Source: CAYJIX01 sp964370375 (GTDB lineage: Bacteria > Desulfobacterota > Desulfovibrionia > Desulfovibrionales > Desulfovibrionaceae). From it: a stretch of DNA of 17,266 nt. The stretch is from positions 1 to 17,266 of the forward strand of contig CAYJIX010000051.1 in the NCBI GenBank assembly GCA_964370375.1, read 5' to 3'. Below are positions 7,756-13,692 of this stretch, piece by piece; within the stretch, counting starts at the first letter, position 1; the number at the start of each line of letters is the position of its first letter. The position numbers were made by a program, and so were the translations under genes. Under the pieces are notes generated by a model. The model searched no databases, was not told the DNA's origin, and saw only the letters and a list, made by a program, of their open reading frames with translations.

Positions 7756-8366
7756 GCAACACCTCTTTGGGGAAAAAGTAAAGCAATCGATACGAGACCT
7801 GCATACGTACTTTTACAAACAAGCGTACATGCATGGTGAAAAGACAAATTCCCTACAAAAGACTTGTTCACAAGCCTTGTTTAGGCGTTATCAGTGTTTT
7901 ATAACGTCACACATTTGTCAAGAAAAAAAGACAGCCCCAAAAACCCAGTTTTCAGCAAGCTTCAAACGGCATACCCCATAAAGTCAACAAATTGGCACTT
8001 TTTGGGTACCATGTGCGTTTTACAGGTCTACTAAAAAAAAAGGGAGCATTGGTGGCAAAAGCGTGTCATGTTATAACGTGTTAGACGTAGAAGACTTTGA
8101 CAGCACAAAAAGTTGCAGGGCATACAGCCTTTGAACAATCTTTTTTGGGTATGGGTGTCAACAGCTGCAAAAAAAAGAGAGGTGGAAGCCACAGGCTTTG
8201 ACGGTGATTAAAGACTCCTGCACAATTCATTGTGCGGAGGATTTTACAGCGTTGACGGCAGTCAATGCTTCATAAGATTCTACGCAATGAATTATGCAGA
8301 GGGTACGTTTTTGAATGATAACTCCTTTGGTTATATTTGCCCATAGGGTTTTTATTATTGTGCAAT
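7756..8366. other. 611-base intergenic region with a hairpin cluster
   Basis: No supported gene was found. A 75-codon plus-strand frame at 7754-7981 has no ribosome site and a non-protein-like composition. From 7985 to 8200 the sequence is A-rich with several homopolymer runs and many stops in all frames. From 8215 to 8300 there is a cluster of hairpins, described separately, downstream of the ankyrin gene that ends at 8367. Confidence 0.6.
8215..8300. repeat. two inverted copies of a small palindrome around a third hairpin
   Basis: CTCC-T-GCACAAT pairs with ATTGTGC-GGAG at 8215-8239 (11 pairs, one bulge). GCGTTGAC pairs with GTCAATGC at 8249-8268. The stretch 8279-8300, read in reverse, is a variant of 8216-8238 sharing AATTCATTG and most flanking bases. 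The two copies can therefore fold locally or pair with each other. The first hairpin could end transcription of the ankyrin gene at 8367, though T runs are weak. Confidence 0.5.
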
Positions 8367-9015
8367 TTACTTAGCACCAAATTTTTTGAGTTCATCCACG
8401 ACATACTTCATATCATACAGATTAGCCAAGACAAGAGCACTATCGCCATTGTTGTTTTTTATATTGGGGTCTGCGCCTGCTTTAAGAAGGAGCCCTACAG
8501 CACCCATTGCGTGACCTATACCGCCCATTACTTCTCTGTTCGCCCAAATACTATACACAATTGCTGTTTGGCCGTCGTTAGCTCTAGCGTTAAGATTTGC
8601 ACCAGCCTTTATGAGTATTTTCATAGTATCTAAAGATTTCATACGATTAGAATCATGATCCAGGACGGGCACTTCCTTACCGCTTAGCATTAATGGTGTT
8701 CTACCATCTTTATTTTTTACATCTATGTGTGCCCCTTTGCTCAAAAGATATGTAACAATTCTTGATTGATCATAATACGCTGCTTGCAAAAGTGCATTGC
8801 TTCCATTTCTGTCTTTGGCATTTACATCGCCACCTTTTGCAAGGTAATCTATCACAGCTTGAGTATTACCGTTACCAGCTGCCTTTGTAAATGTATCAAC
8901 ACTGCTCGTGGCGGTTTTTGGTGCAGGGCTTTGGGTCGTGTTTTTTGCACCACCACAAGCTGTGAGTAAAGCTAAGCTAAAAAGGATAATGACGATAAGG
9001 GTACGTTTTTTTCAT
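8367..9015 (-). pseudogene. ankyrin-repeat lipoprotein gene, frameshifted in an A7 run at the start
   Basis: From 8367 upstream, one frame encodes about four ankyrin repeats (motifs such as NGSNALLQAAYYDQSRIVTYLL and DGRTPLML) ending FGAK. The frame continues upstream without an ATG through an alanine/serine linker and a typical lipoprotein signal ending LALLTAC-GG, then meets TGA. The ATG at 9013-9015, with GGAGG upstream, is one base out of frame because A7 follows it. With A6 the product would be MKKRTLIVIILFSLALLTAC and so on, 215 residues. The two paralogues at 11545 and 12608 have A6 at this place. As given, translation from the ATG stops after 12 codons. The gene may be phase-variable, rescued by slippage, dead, or affected by a sequencing error. 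If made, it would be a periplasm-facing lipoprotein. Confidence 0.85.
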
Positions 9016-9038
9016 GAAAATCCTCCGATGGTTCGTGC

Positions 9039-9080
9039 TTAGTGGCTAGTGATTAGTGGTTAGTGGGTAGTGATTAGTAT
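9039..9080. repeat. 7-base tandem repeat, six units
   Basis: Six consecutive 7-base units with plus-strand consensus TTAGTGG (third unit exact, others differing at one or two places, most often the first or last base) fill 9039-9080. The array lies between the stop of the trypsin-like gene at 9092 and the start of the frameshifted ankyrin gene, 24 bases before its ATG. Such arrays change copy number by slippage. Confidence 0.85.
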
Positions 9081-9091
9081 GGTATGTATGT

Positions 9092-9853
9092 TTACCTAAC
9101 CTTTGGTTCCACACCGTTAGCGCGTAAAAAGGCAACAATATCTTTTGCGGGAAAGGCTGCATTGACCATATTTCTGTCTTCCGGATCTGTGGTTACCCAG
9201 GCGTTCATGCCCACAACTTCGCCTTTGCGATTGACAAGCGGGCCGCCAAAGCTACCGTTGGCAATGACGGCTGAATGGATAATGCTTTTCCTTTTGCCAT
9301 TGTCCACATAGGTGGTGATAGTGCCGGGCACGTACATAACAGGCGGAAAGCCAGTGTATGTATTGCCTGCGATGTCGTGTACTCGTATGTCTCTTTCCAT
9401 CAAGCGGTCAGGAAAGCCCCACGAGCTTACAGGGTCAGTAAGGTTAGAGGACAGGTTAAAGGTTAGGGGCTGGATTTTGTAGTTTTTTTCAAATTTTAAG
9501 AGCATATAGTCGTTTGCTTCTGAAATTTCTTTTTTCACCAAAGAAAACTGATTCATGTACTTATCTAATTTTCCAAAAAGACGCAGTAATGTAGCCTTTT
9601 TAAAGGTGCTGGCATGAGTGAGCATATAGCCTGGTGCCACCACAAAGCCTGTTCCTGCCGCAACTATGTTTTGTTGTTTATCATAACCCATGATAAAAAG
9701 GACACTTTCTTCCATTTTTTTGTCAAGGGCCAGCAGCTGCTGCCTTTGTAGCCGCCAAAGCTCCTGAAGGTCAGCTTTTGTGGCGGCCTGTGCTTGCGAT
9801 GTCACAGCAAATAAAAATAATAATAAAAATAAATATTTATACATGTTGCGCAT
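9092..9853 (-). CDS. exported trypsin-like protein, probably catalytically dead
   Basis: The 253-residue protein has a signal peptide (hydrophobic 8-18, likely cut after AQA at about 23) and the two-barrel trypsin-like pattern of the DegP/HtrA class without a PDZ domain. Compared with the intact paralogue next to it, the catalytic-His stretch TNRH is THAS, putting Ser82 in the His place (a His is at 80). The Asp is kept (Asp115 in NDYMLLKF). The serine motif GxSGGP is GSFGGP, with Phe202 in the Ser place. Hydrolysis by the normal mechanism is therefore not expected. The oxyanion loop, the WGFP segment and the C-terminal FLRANGVEP block are conserved, so the fold is under selection. AGGAG six bases upstream supports the ATG at 9853. 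A role as a binding protein or inhibitor of a partner protease is possible. Confidence 0.8.
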   Translation of the reverse strand: MRNMYKYLFLLLFLFAVTSQAQAATKADLQELWRLQRQQLLALDKKMEESVLFIMGYDKQQNIVAAGTGFVVAPGYMLTHASTFKKATLLRLFGKLDKYMNQFSLVKKEISEANDYMLLKFEKNYKIQPLTFNLSSNLTDPVSSWGFPDRLMERDIRVHDIAGNTYTGFPPVMYVPGTITTYVDNGKRKSIIHSAVIANGSFGGPLVNRKGEVVGMNAWVTTDPEDRNMVNAAFPAKDIVAFLRANGVEPKVR

Positions 9854-9911
9854 GTTTTTCTCCTGTTATTACTGCTGTTGTTTATTTCAGCCTGCTGTTT
9901 AGGACAGCCTT

Positions 9912-10685
9912 TTACTTGATTTGTGGCTCAACGCCTGCAGACCGAATAAACGCAATGGCATCTTTTGCATGCAACGATAGGGCTGTCATTGCAGCGTTTC
10001 TGCCCTGGTGCCGCGCCATGGTATTGACACCAATAACATAGCCGTCATGGTTTATAAGCGGGCCGCCGCTACTTCCATCTGCTATTTTTGCGGTATGTTC
10101 TATAAAAGTACCTCTCACATTGTCAGCAAAAAAGCTGATTTTACCAAAAGAGGCCGTTATGGGCACAATGACATTTTCCCCCCTGGATAAGAGGGCTTTA
10201 AAATTTTTATCCAATTGCGTTGTGGAATAGGGGAAACCCCATGCACTGACAGCCTCAATGCGCTGATACGTTGTTGTAAAGGTTAAGGGGGGGATGCTTG
10301 CATCATCAAATTTTAACAAAGCAAAATCAAGTTCATCGTCTTTATTGATTTTTACTATACTTGCCCTGATTTTTTTAAAGTCTTTCCCGTACACATGAAT
10401 GGTTTTTACATCATCATCAACCACGTGGCGGTTGGTTATTGCATAGCCAGGTGCCACCACAAAGCCCGTACCGTGTGACCTTGTTCCTTCAGAATGATAG
10501 GTAACACCAATAAGCAAGGTGCTTTCCTTCATTTTTTCAACAAGGGCAAGGCGGTATTGTTCTTCTTGTTGCCAATAGGTTTCAAGGTCTGCCTGGCTTG
10601 CTGCACGGGCATATTGTGATACTCCAAATAGGGCTATAAAAAAACAGAAACAAGAAAGCGTTAGGTTTTTATAGATAGTGTGCAT
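9912..10685 (-). CDS. exported trypsin-like serine protease with intact triad
   Basis: From the ATG at 10685 (AGAGG seven bases upstream) the product is 257 residues with a signal peptide ending near ARA-AS (about 28). A longer frame to 10751 would put a charged stretch before the signal and overlap the upstream gene, so it was not used. The triad is complete: His87 in TNRHVV, Asp120 in ELDFALLKF, and Ser206 in DGSSGGPLIN. The layout is that of a single-domain trypsin-2 type protease of the HtrA class, with no PDZ domain visible. The N-terminal helix before the barrel (ADLETYWQQEEQYRLALVEK) and the C-terminal block FIRSAGVEPQIK are shared with both neighbours. It is the middle gene of three and should act in the periplasm or outside the cell. 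The substrate is unknown. Confidence 0.85.
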   Translation of the reverse strand: MHTIYKNLTLSCFCFFIALFGVSQYARAASQADLETYWQQEEQYRLALVEKMKESTLLIGVTYHSEGTRSHGTGFVVAPGYAITNRHVVDDDVKTIHVYGKDFKKIRASIVKINKDDELDFALLKFDDASIPPLTFTTTYQRIEAVSAWGFPYSTTQLDKNFKALLSRGENVIVPITASFGKISFFADNVRGTFIEHTAKIADGSSGGPLINHDGYVIGVNTMARHQGRNAAMTALSLHAKDAIAFIRSAGVEPQIK

Positions 10686-10719
10686 TTTTTTACCTCTATG
10701 GTTAGATAATGTCGACTGA

Positions 10720-11487
10720 TTATCGTATTTGTGGCTCAACACCATGCGCACGTAAAAATTCCACTGCCGCCTTTGCTGTTTCTGAGATATTTAAAATGTC
10801 TCTAGCTTCAGGTTTGTATTTAAGTGTAGTATTCATCCCTATAATATCGCCATAGCGATTCACCAGCGGGCCTCCATCGTTGCCGCTGGCAGTGGGTGCA
10901 GAATGGAGTGTTTCTTCTCGTCTGTCTTTTACAAGGCCTGTGACAGCCCCATCAGTATACACTAATGACGGTATTTTGTTTGTTTTATTTTCTCTAAACT
11001 GTATAAAACTGTCATCCACTATTAAAGTGAAGTGATTATACCCCCAAACATACACAGGGTCGGTTCTGCGTATGCGTGATATGTCAAAGGTTGCAACGCG
11101 CCCGTCAAGCCCGTCCACCTTTAAAAGGGCGAAGCGTTCTTTTTTAGGATCCTTCGTAGGCGCAACAAGCGTTGCGTTAAAAATCTCATTATTGCTACCA
11201 CTTACTTGCCACTCAGAAACCCCTAAAACAGCGGTTATGGTCGTAAGCACATACCCAGGTGCCACAAGTATACCGGGTCTGAGTGCGCGCCGCTCGTTAT
11301 CACGCATTGGCACAACAGCTACGATGCTTCGGGGTGCTATTTTATCAAGGGCATACAGGTGCTTTTGTTCTAAGGCATGCAATTCTTGATAGCTTGGTAA
11401 ACCGGCGGCATGTGCGACTTGCACAGTTCCCAAAAAACATAGGAACATACCAACATACAATAGGGTATGTTTGTAGTTTTTAGACAT
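10720..11487 (-). CDS. exported trypsin-like pseudoprotease, all triad positions changed
   Basis: From the ATG at 11487 (GGAGGG upstream) the product is 255 residues with a signal peptide cut near AHA (about 27-28). An ATG at 11523 would add 12 residues with no clear ribosome site. Aligned to the intact paralogue by shared motifs, the His position is Thr85 (LTTITAV), the Asp position is Arg118 (ERFALLKV) and the Ser position is Asp204 (GNDGGPLVN). The structural motifs VAPGYVLT, ALLKV, VWGY, GGPLVNRYGDIIGMNT and the FLRAHGVEPQIR end remain. All three catalytic residues are gone while the scaffold persists, so this looks like a maintained non-catalytic protein. It lies 34 bases before the next gene of the trio and 57 bases after the ankyrin gene upstream. 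Confidence 0.82.
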   Translation of the reverse strand: MSKNYKHTLLYVGMFLCFLGTVQVAHAAGLPSYQELHALEQKHLYALDKIAPRSIVAVVPMRDNERRALRPGILVAPGYVLTTITAVLGVSEWQVSGSNNEIFNATLVAPTKDPKKERFALLKVDGLDGRVATFDISRIRRTDPVYVWGYNHFTLIVDDSFIQFRENKTNKIPSLVYTDGAVTGLVKDRREETLHSAPTASGNDGGPLVNRYGDIIGMNTTLKYKPEARDILNISETAKAAVEFLRAHGVEPQIR

Positions 11488-11544
11488 AAACCCTCCTGTC
11501 AGGCTGTTATTGGATGTGTACACGCTGTTGTATTTTGCGCCCCG

Positions 11545-12456
11545 TTATTTGAGCAAGTTTGCTATTTGTGTATGCCCTTCAAGGGAGGCCAACATATAGG
11601 CTGTTTCATTTTTCTTACTCTTGATACTAGCATCTGCACCGTTTTCTAAAAGGGCTTTTACAGCAGGCACATGCCCCTTTGATACGGCATACATAAGAGC
11701 TGTCATGCCCTTGTTGTCTTGTGCGTTTATTTTAGCTCCTAACCCTATAAGATATATTATGATGCCTGTTTGATTCGATAGTGCGGCATCCATAAGGGGT
11801 GTTGTGCCTCTAAAGTCTTTGGCATGGATATTTGCCCCTTTTTCCACCAAGGTTCGCACGATTTTAGTGAGCCCGTGAAAAGAGGCCATGCCAAGGGGGT
11901 TGTAGTAGTCGTTACCCTTTTTGTTCACATCAGCACCGTAACCTATAAGCATCAATGCCGTATCTATATAAATCTTGTCTCCATTGCCTGCTCGACTGAT
12001 TGCCGCAAGCAGTGACGTTGCCCCATCGTCTTTTTTGGCCCAATTCACGTCCGCTCCATTTTCTATTAATAGAAGAGGTATTGATAGAGCATCATGGATA
12101 ACGGCTTCGTAAAGGGGCGCTGAATTTCCGTCTGCACTCGCCTTGTTCACATCAGCACCGTTTTTCAGCAAAAATTCCACCGTGGCGCGGGAGTGTTTTT
12201 TTGCTTTAGAAGCTGTTATAAGGGCGGTATCTCCATCAGAATCATAGGCGTTTATATCGCCACCTTTTGCAAGGTAGGCTTTTATTGTTGCCATGTTGCC
12301 ATTATAGGCTGCCGCTGTAAAATCATCCACGCTTATGACAGCAGGTTTTGCCGGTGCTTGTGGTGCAGGCTTTGGTGCAGAGCTTTTTGAACCAACGCAA
12401 GCGGTCATAAGGGCAAGGCTTACAAGCATAATGAGGGTTAGGCTAAGTTTTTTCAT
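11545..12456 (-). CDS. ankyrin-repeat lipoprotein
   Basis: The 303-residue protein has a lipoprotein signal with the lipobox LMTAC and lipidated Cys20, then a Ser/Pro/Ala linker (about 21-43). From about 45 to the end there are roughly seven ankyrin repeats with typical LLxNGADVN and GxTALMYA turns, ending EGHTQIANLLK. Ankyrin arrays bind protein partners and have no enzyme activity, and this one should be tethered in the periplasm or at the outer membrane. AAAGGAG precedes the ATG. The first 83 bases of this gene region match the gene at 12608-13510 with only three differences, although the repeat bodies differ. It sits directly upstream of the three trypsin-like genes, so a partner or inhibitor role toward them is an attractive but untested idea. 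Confidence 0.88.
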   Translation of the reverse strand: MKKLSLTLIMLVSLALMTACVGSKSSAPKPAPQAPAKPAVISVDDFTAAAYNGNMATIKAYLAKGGDINAYDSDGDTALITASKAKKHSRATVEFLLKNGADVNKASADGNSAPLYEAVIHDALSIPLLLIENGADVNWAKKDDGATSLLAAISRAGNGDKIYIDTALMLIGYGADVNKKGNDYYNPLGMASFHGLTKIVRTLVEKGANIHAKDFRGTTPLMDAALSNQTGIIIYLIGLGAKINAQDNKGMTALMYAVSKGHVPAVKALLENGADASIKSKKNETAYMLASLEGHTQIANLLK

Positions 12457-12459
12457 GGT
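12377..12459 (-). repeat. 83-base direct repeat, copy A (ankyrin gene signal-peptide end)
   Basis: This stretch matches 13431-13513 with three mismatches. It covers the ribosome-site edge, the start codon, the lipoprotein signal and the first linker residues. The bodies of the two genes are far less alike, so the repeat marks a recent duplication or gene conversion limited to the 5' ends. Confidence 0.85.
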
Positions 12460-12519
12460 ATCTCCTTTTACTTTGGTGGGTTATGATTTTGGATTGTTAT
12501 GACGTTAGGTTGAATCCCG

Positions 12520-12561
12520 TTATTTGAGCAAGTTTACTATTTCTGTATGCCCTTGTTTCAT
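12520..12561 (-). pseudogene. ankyrin gene 3' remnant
   Basis: Thirteen codons and a stop read MKQGHTEIVNLLK, nearly the same as the EGHTQIANLLK end of the ankyrin gene just downstream (stop at 11545). No repeat body remains, and the sequence between this and the next gene is A/T-rich non-coding. It is best read as the tail left from a deleted or recombined ankyrin gene copy, not as a functional peptide gene. Confidence 0.6.
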
Positions 12562-12607
12562 GAGGTTTTTTTGGGTTATGTTATTGTTGTATTTTTTTAA
12601 GCGTCGA

Positions 12608-13510
12608 CTATTTTGCACCGTGTTGCTTGAGCAGGTTTGCAAGCTTTGTATGCCCTTCAAGGTCAGCCAACATGAGGGCGGTTTCGTTCTTGTTGTTTTT
12701 GATATTGGGGTTAGCACCTTTTTCTAAAAGTACTTTTGCAGCTTCCACATGCCCCCTTGGTGCGGCAAACAAAAGGGCGGTAGTGCCAAGACTATTTTGC
12801 GCATTAACATCACCGCCTAAGCCTATAAGGTAGCTTATGATACCGGCATGGTTATTGGTTGAGGCAAGCATAATGGTTGTATTGTCAAAATTTCCTCTCC
12901 GATGAATATCGGCCCCATGTTCCACTAATTCGCGCACGCTTTGTGTTTGTCCATTAATGCAGGCATAGTGAAGAGGGGAGTTGCCGTTCTGATCCGGCAT
13001 GTCCACATCAACGCCATTTGCTATAAATGTTTCAAATAACACTGTTCTTCCCAATAGGGCTGCATGATGAAAAGGTAGAATGCCATCTTTGTCAGCCTTG
13101 TGAACATCGGCTCCATGCTTTAACAGCGCATCAAGAACCTCCGGATCTCTATTTACGACAGCACGGAGAAGAGGTGTAGCACCAGTCATTTCCATTATAT
13201 TCAGATCTGCGCCTTGCTCTATAAGAAACAGTGCGATTTCTTTGTTGTTATGAAACATAGCCTCAGAAAGAGCATATTGAGGGCGCAGATGTTTTTTGAA
13301 TATACGAGGTGCATTGATATCACCACCTTGGGCAAGATATTTTTGTACTCTCGCCAGATTATTGTTATATCCGGCAGCCAGTACAAAAGACTCCGCGCTT
13401 ATGGTAGCAGGGTTTGCCTGTGCTTGCGGTGCAGGGCTTTTTGAACCAACGCAAGCGGTCATAAGGGCAAGGCTTACAAGCATAATGAGGGTTAGGGTAG
13501 GTTTTTTCAT
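12608..13510 (-). CDS. ankyrin-repeat lipoprotein
   Basis: From the ATG at 13510 (AAGGAAA upstream) the product is 300 residues. The frame stays open for 27 more codons, but these have no ribosome site and would bury the signal peptide. The signal MKKPTLTLIMLVSLALMTAC gives lipidated Cys20. After a short linker come about seven ankyrin repeats, including units with NGNSPLHYACINGQT and GHVEAAKVLLEKGANPN, ending LLKQHGAK. It should be a tethered periplasmic binding protein. It shares its 5' end almost exactly with the gene at 11545-12456, and its C-terminal GAK with the broken gene at 8367. A strong hairpin lies just upstream (13566-13623), so its expression may be partly uncoupled from the gene before it. 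Confidence 0.88.
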   Translation of the reverse strand: MKKPTLTLIMLVSLALMTACVGSKSPAPQAQANPATISAESFVLAAGYNNNLARVQKYLAQGGDINAPRIFKKHLRPQYALSEAMFHNNKEIALFLIEQGADLNIMEMTGATPLLRAVVNRDPEVLDALLKHGADVHKADKDGILPFHHAALLGRTVLFETFIANGVDVDMPDQNGNSPLHYACINGQTQSVRELVEHGADIHRRGNFDNTTIMLASTNNHAGIISYLIGLGGDVNAQNSLGTTALLFAAPRGHVEAAKVLLEKGANPNIKNNKNETALMLADLEGHTKLANLLKQHGAK

Positions 13511-13513
13511 GGT
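13431..13513 (-). repeat. 83-base direct repeat, copy B (ankyrin gene signal-peptide end)
   Basis: This is the partner of 12377-12459, with three mismatches over 83 bases. It covers the same part of the paralogous gene: start codon, lipoprotein signal and first linker codons. Confidence 0.85.
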
Positions 13514-13537
13514 AATTTCCTTGTATGGTTTAGGGTT

Positions 13538-13692
13538 ATATACGGCCAATTTTGGGAGGGGCCCGCACCTACTTGGGCTGTAAAGCATCATGGCTATAAA
13601 GATTGTGGGTGCCCAAGTAGGTGTGGGGTGGGTCCCATGACTCGATTAAAATTTGCCACTGAAGCAGTATACGGTGCTTTTGGGGCAGCCTG
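13538..13692 (-). repeat. palindromic repeat element, copy 2, at a stop codon
   Basis: The 58 bases at 13635-13692 match 6017-6074 at 51 positions. On the minus strand the element begins exactly after, and fused to, the TGA of the 453-residue gene (13693-13695), mirroring copy 1 at the aminotransferase stop. The inner part differs from copy 1. Here CACCTACTTGGGC (13566-13578) and GCCCAAGTAGGTG (13611-13623) form a perfect 13-base inverted repeat around 32 bases. The left arm is shorter than in copy 1, so this copy is partly deleted or rearranged. Confidence 0.75.

Noticed and set aside
7754..7981. Plus-strand frame of 75 codons in the gap left of the ankyrin gene
   Set aside because: It has no ribosome site, its start overlaps the start of the minus-strand gene at 7755, and its composition is not protein-like.
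7995..8012. TGGCAC at 7996 as a sigma-54 promoter for the NtrC-type regulator
   Set aside because: The -12 element is GGGTA instead of TTGC at the required distance, and there is no gene in that direction to drive.
9039..9080. Heptamer array as a CRISPR array
   Set aside because: The units are contiguous with no spacers and are far too short, so it is a simple tandem repeat.
12520..12717. Minus-strand 65-codon frame covering the ankyrin tail remnant
   Set aside because: Its first part overlaps the end of the real ankyrin gene in another frame. Only the last 13 codons resemble ankyrin sequence, so it was kept only as a remnant.
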